Shown one piece after another: positions 33,585 through 41,216 of a stretch of DNA of 41,216 nt. How positions within the stretch are numbered: position 1 is the stretch's first letter; each line of letters starts with the position of its first letter. The DNA is from Akkermansia sp. (lineage in GTDB: Bacteria; Verrucomicrobiota; Verrucomicrobiia; Verrucomicrobiales; Akkermansiaceae). The notes below the pieces were generated by a model. It worked only from the letters and a program-made list of their open reading frames with translations, had not been told where the DNA came from and ran no database searches. Where the stretch lies: positions 1 through 41,216 of the forward strand of contig JAFXCP010000026.1 of NCBI GenBank assembly GCA_017521405.1, given 5' to 3'. A program made the translations under genes and the position numbers.

Positions 33585-34763
33585 ATGGACTTAGAGCAAC
33601 GCGAAATCAGCGCAGAAACCATCTCCCCTTATTTTGAACAGTATTTCGGGCACAAGCCCGTAGTTGTTTCTGCCTCCCCGGGACGAGTCAACCTTATCGG
33701 CGAGCACACCGATTACAATAACGGCTTTGTGCTGCCCATGGCTCTTAATAACATCAATGTAGTAGCAGTGGCGCCCTCCCCCACCGGCAAACATCGTTGG
33801 ATTGGCGCCATCGGCGACACGATGATTGAAATCGCCCCGGAGGATGCCACCAAACCCGGAGAACCCTTCTGGAGCAACTATGTACGCGGCGTCATCTGCA
33901 TGTTAGAGCGCCGCGGCATCAAAGTGCCGGCCGTGGATATGCTTATCGATTCCAACGTACCGCGCGGTGGTGGTCTCTCCTCCAGTGCCGCTTTCGAGGT
34001 TTCCACCTGCACAGCACTCGCCGCCCTTTGCGGTGCGGATGTCTCCCCCACGGAAAGAGCTCTCATCGGCCAAGCCACTGAGCATGAATTCGTCAATGTT
34101 CCCTGCGGCATTATGGACCAATTCATCTCCGCCAATGGGCGTAAAGACCATGCCCTCATGCTGGACTGCAAGGACCTTTCCTACAAACTCATCCCCATGA
34201 CGGACTCCTCCGTAAGTGTTCTCGTCATCGATTCCGCCGTGAAACACTCTCTGGCCGATGGCGGCTACGCTTCCCGCCGCAAAAACTGCGAGGACGCCTG
34301 CACCATTCTGGGCATCCCCTCCCTGCGCGAAGCCACACTGGACATGCTGGAAGAACGCAAGAACGATTTGGGAGACCTCTGCTACCGCCGCGCCCGCCAC
34401 GTCGTAGGCGAAAACATCCGCGTAGCCTCCTTTGCCGAGGCTCTGCAAAAGAGCGATTGGGAAGCGGCCGGCATGGCCATGCGCGCCTCACACGCCTCCC
34501 TCAAGGATGATTTTGAAGTCTCCTGTGCCGAGGTAGATACCCTCGTCTCTCTGGCAGACACCATCCCCTCTGCGGCTTCCGTATTTGGAGCCCGCATGAC
34601 AGGAGGCGGCTTCGGCGGCTGCATCGTGGCACTCGTCAAGAGCGATGCCGTGGAACAGGTAGCCGAGGAAATGATTGAAGCCTATCGCAATACACTTGGC
34701 ATCGAAACCACCTACCTCATCACTCGCCCCGGGGAAGGTGCGCGCGTGCTTTACCAAGCCTAA
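33585..34763 (+). CDS. galK: Galactokinase
   Basis: Phosphorylates galactose to galactose-1-phosphate (Leloir pathway), cytosolic GHMP kinase. The 392-residue length is normal. The galactokinase signature GRVNLIGEHTDYNNGFVLP is at 33-51 with catalytic Arg34, the ATP loop GGGLSSSAAFEVS at 128-140, the catalytic base Asp178 in CGIMDQFIS, and the third motif MTGGGFGGCIVAL near the C-terminus. The symporter gene starts 27 nt downstream with no terminator between, so the two are likely co-transcribed. Other Leloir genes (galT, galE) are not in the window. Confidence 0.97.
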   Translation: MDLEQREISAETISPYFEQYFGHKPVVVSASPGRVNLIGEHTDYNNGFVLPMALNNINVVAVAPSPTGKHRWIGAIGDTMIEIAPEDATKPGEPFWSNYVRGVICMLERRGIKVPAVDMLIDSNVPRGGGLSSSAAFEVSTCTALAALCGADVSPTERALIGQATEHEFVNVPCGIMDQFISANGRKDHALMLDCKDLSYKLIPMTDSSVSVLVIDSAVKHSLADGGYASRRKNCEDACTILGIPSLREATLDMLEERKNDLGDLCYRRARHVVGENIRVASFAEALQKSDWEAAGMAMRASHASLKDDFEVSCAEVDTLVSLADTIPSAASVFGARMTGGGFGGCIVALVKSDAVEQVAEEMIEAYRNTLGIETTYLITRPGEGARVLYQA

Positions 34764-34789
34764 TTTCAGAAAAACAACTCCATACTCTT

Positions 34790-36943
34790 ATGAAAAAAAT
34801 CGCAACCATACTGGGCGCTCTCGCGCTCATGACAAGCAGTGCTCTGGCACAGGACTCTGCTCCCGCAGCTGCGACCACCCAAGACGTACTTCCCCTTTGG
34901 GAAATGATTGTCTTCTGCGTTGTCGTGGTAGGAGTGATCGCTCTGGGCATCTGGAAATCCGGAGATTCCGGAGAGCAGAACAGTGAGGAGAAAAAAGAAA
35001 AAGGCGCTGCCGATTATTTCCTGGCCGGGCGCGGCCTGAGCTGGTGGCTCGTAGGCTTCTCCCTGCTGGCAGCCAACATCTCCACAGAGCAATTCGTGGG
35101 CATGAGCGGTCAATCTGCCGACTGGCTGGGGCTTGCCATTGCCGGCTATGAGTGGCTTGCCGCCATCGTGCTCGTCATTGTTGCCTTCACCTTCCTGCCC
35201 ATGCTGCTCAAGCGCGGCGTATTCACCATCCCTCAATTCCTGGAAGAGCGATACAATGGAGTAGCCCGCATCATCATGGCACTGGTGAACCTGCTCATTC
35301 TGGTAGGCGTACCCACCGCAGCCGTTATCTATGCCGGTGCCAGCGTTGTTTCCGTATACTTTGATTTATCCGTCCCCACAGGCTGCCTCATCATCGCCGG
35401 TGCAGCCACCGTTTATGTATACGTGGGCGGTTTGAAAGCCTGCGCATGGACAGACCTCATTTGGGGTGCCGCCCTCATCATCGGTGGCGGTGTGGTGGCC
35501 TACTTTGCCATCATGGCCCTCGGTGCCTACCCGACCCTGCCGGACAACGTGATGGCCACCGCCGTCTCCACGGCTAACACCGGTGCAGACGCCCTCGCCT
35601 CCACCGGCTCCCAATTCTGCGATGGTCTCAGCCGCATGGTTAACCTGAACGCAGGCGATGTCAGCGGAGCCACCAACGGCATCGGCGGCAAACTGCACAT
35701 GATGCGTGAAGCCAGCGACCCCGTCATGCCCTGGACGGTTTACCTCCTTGGCCTCTGGATTCCCAACTTCTTCTATTGGGGGCTGAACCAGTACATCATG
35801 CAGCGCACCCTCGCCTCCAAGAGCTTGGAAGAAGGACAGCTCGGTATCGTGTTTGCAGCCTTCCTCAAACTGCTTGTTCCCTTTGTAGTCATCATCCCCG
35901 GCATCTTGGCATACAACCTCTTCCGCGATGACCTCGCAAAGAAGGCCGACGACAACAGTGCCGCCATCGTGCAGGCCGCAGAAGCCACCGGCAAGAAAGT
36001 CATTTACGACATCGCCGCCAGCCGCCTCGTGCGCGAGGACGCCACAGCCTCCTCCGTGGACTACCTGCGTAAGAACCTCGGCACCGTAGGCGCCGTGGAG
36101 CAAATGGCAGCCCTGGAAGCCAAAGCCGCAGAACTGAGTGCCCTGCCCGCATCCGATATAGCCGGCCGCAATGCCAAAGCTGCGGAACTGCTCGCCATCG
36201 AAAAAGCAGCCACCTCCGCAGCCCGTGCTAACACCACGGAATACACCGTCACCACCACCATGGCGGCTTACCAGTACGACTACGCCTTTGCCACCCTTCT
36301 TCGCAAACTGCTGCCGGGCACCGGCTGGGCATGGTTCGTACTTGCCGCACTCTTCGGTGCCGTAGTAAGCTCCCTTGCCTCCATGTTGAACTCTGCCTCC
36401 ACGCTCTTCACCATGGATCTGTACAACAAGGCTAAGGAAGTAACTACCGGTAAACCTGCCTCCGACAAACAACTCGTAGCCGTGGGTAAAGTGGCCGTGT
36501 TGGTATGCGCCGTCATCGCCACCGTCGTTGCCCCCTTCCTGGATAACCCCGCCTTCGGTGGTATCTTCACCTTCATTCAGGAATTCCAGGGCTTCCTCAG
36601 CCCGGGCGTACTGGCCGTATTCCTCTTTGGCTTCTTCGTACCCAAGTGCCCCCGCGTCTTCGGCTGGTTAGGCATCGTTATCGGAGCCGTGGCCTATGCC
36701 TCCTTCAAGTGGGTAAGCCTTCTGGGCTGCACGGATTCCTCCTTCCTCAACCGCATGGGCTACTCCCTCATCGTGGTATGCGTGGTGGGTCTCATCCTCA
36801 CCATCATCAACCACCTCAAGGGTGGCGAAGCCGTGGTACTGGAGGACAAGGGCATCATCGAAATGAAGACATCCGGCCGTGCCAAGGGCTTTGGTATTGC
36901 CGTTGTCATCGCCACCGTGGCCCTTTACATCCTCTTCTGGTAA
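34790..36943 (+). CDS. Sodium/solute symporter (SSS, SGLT-like), probable galactose transporter
   Basis: Inner-membrane Na+-coupled transporter of the SLC5/SSS family. The 717 residues begin with an apparent cleavable signal (MKKIATILGALALMTSSALA, then QDSAPAAA), unusual for the family. Then follow the SSS blocks DYFLAGRGLSWWLVGFSLLAANISTEQFVGMSG, listed here in parts: DYFLAGRGLSWW at 75-86, AANISTEQFVGMSG at 94-107, and FLEERYNG. Later helices include LGLWIPNFFYWGLNQYIMQR and the core GAVVSSLASMLNSASTLFTM. Residues about 380-495 are an Ala/Glu/Lys-rich hydrophilic insert between two membrane helices. Galactose as substrate rests on position 27 nt after galK and near GH35, not on a residue signature. 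Confidence 0.9.
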   Translation: MKKIATILGALALMTSSALAQDSAPAAATTQDVLPLWEMIVFCVVVVGVIALGIWKSGDSGEQNSEEKKEKGAADYFLAGRGLSWWLVGFSLLAANISTEQFVGMSGQSADWLGLAIAGYEWLAAIVLVIVAFTFLPMLLKRGVFTIPQFLEERYNGVARIIMALVNLLILVGVPTAAVIYAGASVVSVYFDLSVPTGCLIIAGAATVYVYVGGLKACAWTDLIWGAALIIGGGVVAYFAIMALGAYPTLPDNVMATAVSTANTGADALASTGSQFCDGLSRMVNLNAGDVSGATNGIGGKLHMMREASDPVMPWTVYLLGLWIPNFFYWGLNQYIMQRTLASKSLEEGQLGIVFAAFLKLLVPFVVIIPGILAYNLFRDDLAKKADDNSAAIVQAAEATGKKVIYDIAASRLVREDATASSVDYLRKNLGTVGAVEQMAALEAKAAELSALPASDIAGRNAKAAELLAIEKAATSAARANTTEYTVTTTMAAYQYDYAFATLLRKLLPGTGWAWFVLAALFGAVVSSLASMLNSASTLFTMDLYNKAKEVTTGKPASDKQLVAVGKVAVLVCAVIATVVAPFLDNPAFGGIFTFIQEFQGFLSPGVLAVFLFGFFVPKCPRVFGWLGIVIGAVAYASFKWVSLLGCTDSSFLNRMGYSLIVVCVVGLILTIINHLKGGEAVVLEDKGIIEMKTSGRAKGFGIAVVIATVALYILFW

Positions 36944-36970
36944 ACCCACCGGAACAAAAACATCCCTTTC

Positions 36971-37005
36971 GGGGCAGTTGCCATTCCCGGCAACTGCCCC
37001 TTTTT
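36971..37005 (+). terminator. Terminator of the galK-symporter unit
   Basis: A perfect 12-bp stem (36971-36982 with 36989-37000, 6-nt loop) followed by TTTTT. Confidence 0.92.
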
Positions 37006-37121
37006 CATCTACTCAACGCCAAAACGCCTCCGCGCTCCGCAACCGCCCGCTCAAAACACACCGTCCGCTCCTGCAGCTCCAGCGCCGCCGCCTCTTTCTT
37101 GCTCACTTTCATCTTCTTCAT
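37005..37121 (-). CDS. Possible small ORF or gene remnant (38 residues)
   Basis: The minus-strand frame ATG 37121 to TGA 37005-37007 encodes MKKMKVSKKEAAALELQERT and 18 more residues (charged, helix-forming, no signal). A GGAAG motif lies only 2 nt before the ATG. The stretch is much richer in G+C than the surrounding AT-rich region, as coding DNA here usually is, so it may be a gene fragment. I recognise no family. The rest of the 383-nt gap 36944-37326 holds the terminator, the palindrome at 37174-37189, short direct repeats and the promoter of the next gene. Confidence 0.25.
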   Translation of the reverse strand: MKKMKVSKKEAAALELQERTVCFERAVAERGGVLALSR

Positions 37122-37138
37122 ATCTTCCGGTCTACCCT

Positions 37139-37155
37139 GCTGTTTCTAAAACCGC
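37139..37155 (+). repeat. 17-bp direct repeat, upstream copy
   Basis: Matches 37295-37311 at 14 of 17 positions (GCTGTTT, three differing bases, AAACCGC). The downstream copy fills exactly the -35 to -10 spacer of the Pmp-like gene promoter. Confidence 0.45.
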
Positions 37156-37173
37156 AAGAATACTTTCTTAACA

Positions 37174-37189
37174 CTAAGGTATACCTCAG
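37174..37189. promoter_or_regulatory. 16-bp palindrome upstream of the Pmp-like gene
   Basis: CTAAGGTATACCTCAG reads the same on both strands except for one pair. It lies 100 nt upstream of the -35 box, within an AT-rich region, and is a candidate regulator site. Confidence 0.4.
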
Positions 37190-37288
37190 CTTGCATTTTC
37201 TTTTTCAAAGCACATGTGATTTTTTTGCCCATGGGTGAAAAATATAACTCTCTTACATCTCAGTATTGCTTTTTCCCATCTTTCGTGC

Positions 37289-37317
37289 TTGACGGCTGTT
37301 TTAGAAACCGCTAGTCT
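37289..37317 (+). promoter_or_regulatory. Promoter of the Pmp-like gene
   Basis: TTGACG at 37289-37294, 17-nt spacer, TAGTCT at 37312-37317. The ATG at 37327 lies 9 nt after the -10 box; the in-frame ATG at 37318 would be upstream of the predicted start. The -10 is weak (3 of 6). Confidence 0.45.
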
Positions 37318-37326
37318 ATGGGCAGC

Positions 37327-40300
37327 ATGAAACTACACCTTCCTACGCATTTATTCCGTGCTGTCATCGCTTTGATAGTGACTCTGTCCTCTACGCTGCA
37401 TGCAGAGTATACCATCCCCACCGAGATTGTCATTCCGGAATATTATTCAGTAAGACAACTTGTTTTTACCCTCGATGACATTATCACTCACACCTCATCC
37501 TCATCCAATGTAGCATTGCGGCTGATTAATGATTTGGAAATTAGCGGCTTGAATGATGCTCTGATGAAATCCGATTCTGGGTCTCGCCATTTTTCCAGTT
37601 TTTCATCGGATTATCTCTGTTCTTTGAGATTTAAGGATAACACCTTCAGCCTTTTTTGTGTAAACGTTGGTGAAAATATTGAGTTCTCCGCTCTTTGTGA
37701 TTTGAGCTTCATCGGGAACTTGTCGACTCGCTTTGATAACGGCGGCGCGATTTATGGGGGCTCCGACAGCACCATTGCACTGAGTAATAACGGCACGGTG
37801 AGCTTCAGCGGGAATGAGGCTGGTAACGGCGGCGCGATTTATGGGGATAGCGACAGTACTACCACGCTGAACGACAACGGCACGGTGATTTTCAGTGGAA
37901 ACACTGCTTCCGATGGCAACGGCGGCGCAATTGGTGGTGGCTCCATTATACTGAGTAACAACGGTACGGTGACCTTCAACGAGAACAAGGCTTCCGAGGA
38001 CGACAGCGTCAGGAGATACAGCTACGGCGGCGCAATTTCCGGCAGCACCGTCACGCTGCTTGATAATGACACGGTAACTTTCAGCAAGAATTCGATTTAC
38101 GGCTACGGTGGTGCAATTTATGGGAGCTCCATTACGCTGAGCAACAATGGCGAAGTTTCCTTCAAAGGGAACTCGGCTTCAGGATCTTACAGTTACTACT
38201 CTAGTCAGGGCGGCGCGATTTATGGGGATAGAGACAGTACCATTGTGCTGAACAACAACGACACAGTGATTTTCAGTGAGAATACGGTTTCCGTTGGTGC
38301 CGGCGGTGCAATTTCCGGCGGCACCGTAACGCTGAGTAAGAATGGCATGGTAATCTTTAGCAAAAATGAGGCCTTTCATAAAGTCGGTACCACCTACGGC
38401 GGCGCGATTATCGGCGATGCCATTACGCTAAATGAGAATGGTACGGTGACTTTCAGCGAGAACTCGACTTTTGGCTACGGTGGCGCGATTTATGGGGGTG
38501 GTAACGGCACTATCTCGCTTAACAATAACGGCGAGGTGACATTCAACGGGAACGCCGTTTCCGGCTCATCCGCTTACAGCAACAGCGGCAGTGGCGGTGC
38601 GATTTATGGGGGGAGCATCACGCTGAACGTCAACGACACGGTGAGCTTCAGCGGGAACTCGGCGTACTACATCGGTGGCGCGATTCGTGGCAGCACCATC
38701 ACGCTGAGCGACAACGGCACGGTGAGCTTCAGCGGGAACTCGGCTCGCTACGGTGGTGCGATTTATGGGGGGAGCAACGCCACTATCTCGCTGAATAACA
38801 ACGGCGAGGTGACCTTTGGCGAGAACACGGCTACCTCCGGCGGGAAAGGGGCTGCCGACGGCGGCGCGATTTCTGGAGGCAGCTACAGCACCATCACGCT
38901 GAGCGATAACGGCATGGTGAGCTTCATCGGGAACTCGGCTACCTCCGGCGGGAATGGGGCTTCCTACGGCGGCGCGATTTATGGAGGCAGCTACAGCACC
39001 ATCACGCTGCGCAACAACAATACGGTGAACTTCAGCGGGAACACGGCTGAGGACTCTGACGACGCCTACGGCGGCGCGATTAAAGGTAGCGCCATCACGC
39101 TGAGCGACAACGGCACGGTGAGCTTCAGCGGGAATGAGGCTTCCGGCACTTTCTACGCCTACGGCGGCGCGATTGAAGGTAGCACCATCACGCTGAGCAA
39201 CAACGGCACGGTGACCTTCAGTGGGAACTCGGCTTCCTGCTCTTACGGCGGTTACGGTGGCGCGATTCGTGGCAGCACCATCACGCTGAGCAACAACGAC
39301 ACGGTGAGCTTCAGCGGGAATGAGGCTGCCTACGGCGGCGCGATTTCTGGAGGCAACTACAGCACCATCACGCTGAGCGACAACGGCACGGTGAGCTTCA
39401 CCGGGAACACGGCTACCTCCGGCGGGAAAGGGGCTTCCTACGGCGGCGCGATTGAAGGTAGAACCATCACGCTGAACAACAACAATACGGTGACCTTCAG
39501 CGGGAACACAGCTTCCAGAGACAATGGCGGTGCGATTTATGGGTACGATGGAAGCAGCATCACGCTGAGAAACAACAGCGAGGTAACCTTCAGCGAGAAC
39601 TCGGCTTCCAATGCTTCCAATGCCAGTGGCGGCGCGATTTGTGGGAGTACCATCACGCTGAGCGATAACGGCATGGTGAGCTTCATCGGGAACACGGCTT
39701 CCAGAGGCGGCGGCGCGATTTCCGGGAACACCACGCTGAGCAATAACAATACGGTGAGCTTCATCGGGAACACGGCTTCCGCAAAATCATATATCGGCTC
39801 CGGTGGTGCGATTTCCGGGAAAACCACGCTGAGCGACAACGATACGGTGAGCTTCACCGGGAACACGGCTGATGACGCTGGCGGCGCGATTTATGGAGCC
39901 ACGACGCTGAGCAAGAACAATACGGTAACCTTCACCGGGAATGGGGCTTCCGACGGCGGCGCAATTTTCGGAAGCACGACGCTGAGCATCAATGGCACGG
40001 TGACTTTCAGCGGGAACACGGCTTCCGGCGACGGCGGCGCGTTTTTCGGAACCCGCATCACGCTGAGCGACAACGGCATGGTGACCTTCAGCGGGAACTC
40101 GGCTGGCTCCTACGGCGGCGCGATTTATGGGAATGGCACCACCACGCTGAGCAACAACGACACGGTGAGCTTCAGCGAGAACACGGCCGGATACGACGGC
40201 GGCGCAATTTATGGAGACACGACGCTGAGTAACAATGGCACGGTGACTTTCAGCGGGAACACGGCTGGATACGACGGCGGCGCGTTTTTCGGATCCAGCA

Positions 40301-41216
40301 TCACGCTGAGCGACAACGACACGGTGACTTTCAGCGGGAACACGGCTTCCTCCGGCGGCGCGATTTATTCTTCCGGCAATCTGCACATCCGCAACAACGA
40401 TTCCGTGGAATTTGCGGGGAACGTGGAGAAATCCGATTCCTCTTATCGTCTGCGGAGTATTTATGTATCCGGAGGCAGTGGAAATACCGTCTCTCTCTCG
40501 GCTGCAGCGGGGAAGAGCATTATTTTCCGGGATTCCATGTATATCGGCAGCGGTACCACGGTGGACTTTAATGCCGATTACACGGATGCAGAGGGGAATA
40601 TCCATGCACAGAAGGGCGATATTCTCTTTACCGGTGCGACCACGGATGCGGACTTGCTGGAGGCCAAGGGCAGTGCCGGCACGGCGGCGGAGCTTCTCAA
40701 CTCCCGCACCACGGAGGTGCTTGCGATGACGAATCTGTATGGCGGGCGCCTGCGTGTGGAGGATGGAGCGGTGTATCAAGGTCAAGGCATCACGGTACAC
40801 GAAGGTTCTGAAGCTATGGTGCGAGTAAAGGATGCCACGCTGAATCATGCCGGCTATGAAATCCTCTTCAACCACGGCACGAAGCTGGAAGTGGAGGGAA
40901 ACAGCAGCATTAGCGGTAGCATTGTGCTGAGGGGATATACATTGAGTGGTGGAATAACCATCAACCCCGGACTAGGTGGAATAATCATCGACCCCGGGCA
41001 TGAGGGTGAACTGTGGGATGATCCGTCCCTTCCCGGGGCATCGCTGGCACCGAAAGCACGCGGAGACCTTGCCGAAAGCAGCATTACGCTGACTCCCGCA
41101 GCGGAAATGAGTGTGAAGGGGAGCGTAACGCTGGATGGCGGGCTGAGCATTAGCTCCGGAAGCACGCCTGCCACGCTGCGAGGCGTAACGCTGGCTGATG
41201 GTAGTATTACGGGCAC
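37327..41216 (+). CDS. Pmp-like giant surface protein with 30 GGA(I)/FxxN repeats (3' end outside window)
   Basis: The frame is open from the ATG at 37327 to the window end: 1296 codons, no stop. MKLHLPTHLFRAVIALIVTL is a signal peptide (cleavage near LHA). Residues 30-138 are non-repetitive. From 37741 to about 40410 there are 30 units, each beginning GGAI (GGAF in two) and holding a strand pattern like ITLSNNGTVSFSGN, so an FxxN follows every GGA motif. Tandem GGA(I/L/V) and FxxN tetrapeptides define chlamydial polymorphic membrane proteins, whose passenger is a beta-helix adhesin. Residues about 1050-1110 (VSLSAAAGKSIIFRDSMYIG) resemble the Pmp middle region. An autotransporter barrel or PEP-CTERM tail would lie beyond the edge. 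Adhesion or surface display is inferred from the family. Confidence 0.88.
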   Translation, partial: MKLHLPTHLFRAVIALIVTLSSTLHAEYTIPTEIVIPEYYSVRQLVFTLDDIITHTSSSSNVALRLINDLEISGLNDALMKSDSGSRHFSSFSSDYLCSLRFKDNTFSLFCVNVGENIEFSALCDLSFIGNLSTRFDNGGAIYGGSDSTIALSNNGTVSFSGNEAGNGGAIYGDSDSTTTLNDNGTVIFSGNTASDGNGGAIGGGSIILSNNGTVTFNENKASEDDSVRRYSYGGAISGSTVTLLDNDTVTFSKNSIYGYGGAIYGSSITLSNNGEVSFKGNSASGSYSYYSSQGGAIYGDRDSTIVLNNNDTVIFSENTVSVGAGGAISGGTVTLSKNGMVIFSKNEAFHKVGTTYGGAIIGDAITLNENGTVTFSENSTFGYGGAIYGGGNGTISLNNNGEVTFNGNAVSGSSAYSNSGSGGAIYGGSITLNVNDTVSFSGNSAYYIGGAIRGSTITLSDNGTVSFSGNSARYGGAIYGGSNATISLNNNGEVTFGENTATSGGKGAADGGAISGGSYSTITLSDNGMVSFIGNSATSGGNGASYGGAIYGGSYSTITLRNNNTVNFSGNTAEDSDDAYGGAIKGSAITLSDNGTVSFSGNEASGTFYAYGGAIEGSTITLSNNGTVTFSGNSASCSYGGYGGAIRGSTITLSNNDTVSFSGNEAAYGGAISGGNYSTITLSDNGTVSFTGNTATSGGKGASYGGAIEGRTITLNNNNTVTFSGNTASRDNGGAIYGYDGSSITLRNNSEVTFSENSASNASNASGGAICGSTITLSDNGMVSFIGNTASRGGGAISGNTTLSNNNTVSFIGNTASAKSYIGSGGAISGKTTLSDNDTVSFTGNTADDAGGAIYGATTLSKNNTVTFTGNGASDGGAIFGSTTLSINGTVTFSGNTASGDGGAFFGTRITLSDNGMVTFSGNSAGSYGGAIYGNGTTTLSNNDTVSFSENTAGYDGGAIYGDTTLSNNGTVTFSGNTAGYDGGAFFGSSITLSDNDTVTFSGNTASSGGAIYSSGNLHIRNNDSVEFAGNVEKSDSSYRLRSIYVSGGSGNTVSLSAAAGKSIIFRDSMYIGSGTTVDFNADYTDAEGNIHAQKGDILFTGATTDADLLEAKGSAGTAAELLNSRTTEVLAMTNLYGGRLRVEDGAVYQGQGITVHEGSEAMVRVKDATLNHAGYEILFNHGTKLEVEGNSSISGSIVLRGYTLSGGITINPGLGGIIIDPGHEGELWDDPSLPGASLAPKARGDLAESSITLTPAAEMSVKGSVTLDGGLSISSGSTPATLRGVTLADGSITG
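37741..40410 (+). repeat. Array of 30 coding tandem repeats (75-113 bp units)
   Basis: Units start at the GGNGGNGCN codons at 37741, 37831, 37921, 38026, 38108 and on to 40276 and 40354 in one frame. Unit length varies because a Ser/Gly/Tyr-rich linker between FxxN and the next GGA varies. Units after 38700 are more alike at the DNA level than the earlier ones, suggesting recent expansion. Confidence 0.85.

Noticed and set aside
37741-40410. CRISPR array
   Set aside because: Repeats are in one coding frame, vary in length and sequence, and have no unique spacers of constant size.
39787-40875. Minus-strand 362-codon open frame inside the Pmp-like gene
   Set aside because: It arises because the repeat units lack stop codons on the opposite strand; its product is a repetitive Arg/Val/Ser sequence without signal or domain, and the plus frame is a signal-peptide-bearing repeat protein.
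1-41216. tRNA, rRNA, or complete insertion sequences
   Set aside because: I looked in the intergenic stretches for cloverleaf ends, rRNA-like runs and terminal inverted repeats with a transposase and saw none.

Overview
The window looks like a chromosomal segment of a Verrucomicrobiota bacterium, probably a gut member of or near the Akkermansia lineage. The grounds are two secreted proteins ending in a PEP-CTERM-type sorting tail (VPEPATATLSLL, a hydrophobic stretch, then Arg), an N-terminally TPR-bearing secretin of the type known in Akkermansia as Amuc_1098, a verrucomicrobial-style tyrosine recombinase, and a very large surface protein built of the GGA(I) and FxxN repeats best known from chlamydial Pmp autotransporters (same PVC superphylum). 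No taxonomic marker (rRNA) is present, so this is inference.

Layout. 1-414: 3' end of a tyrosine recombinase, then a terminator serving the opposite strand. 449-6341 (minus): secretin, a one-membrane-span protein, a DUF374-type acyltransferase and folD, apparently one transcription unit. 6485-9021 (minus): the primary sigma factor RpoD with a long Lys/Ala/Pro-rich tail and two region-1.1-like modules, its consensus promoter and a palindrome. 9067-13781 (minus): ABC-F ATPase, cyclophilin, metallo-beta-lactamase-fold hydrolase, and a membrane-anchored YD-repeat-like protein. 13855-18699 (plus): cysS-queF-queC-miaB-transglutaminase-like gene, a translation/tRNA-modification operon. 18748-23530: two PEP-CTERM proteins flanking a flavodoxin-like/ferredoxin protein and an M42 aminopeptidase. 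23568-30922 (minus): rpsA, a YifB/ComM ATPase, an L,D-transpeptidase lipoprotein, HflX, an unlisted 45-residue lipoprotein and a SulP transporter. 30969-37005 (plus): a galactose unit with a GH35 beta-galactosidase, an HU-type protein, galactokinase and a sodium/solute symporter. 37289-41216 (plus): the first 1296 codons of a Pmp-like repeat protein that runs off the window.

How the parts fit. The GH35 enzyme would release galactose from glycans, the symporter would import it and GalK would phosphorylate it; this suits a mucin or plant-glycan feeder. The secretin, sorting-signal proteins and Pmp-like protein describe a diderm cell with an elaborate surface. Few genes carry a Shine-Dalgarno sequence, and several predicted promoters place the transcription start within about 0-8 nt of the start codon, so leaderless or very short-leader mRNAs may be common here.

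The strongest leads are the Pmp-like protein with 30 repeats and its promoter architecture, the tandem region 1.1 in RpoD, the 27-bp palindrome and 30-bp direct repeats upstream of the second PEP-CTERM gene, and the small lipoprotein whose lipobox is encoded by an 11-bp inverted repeat.
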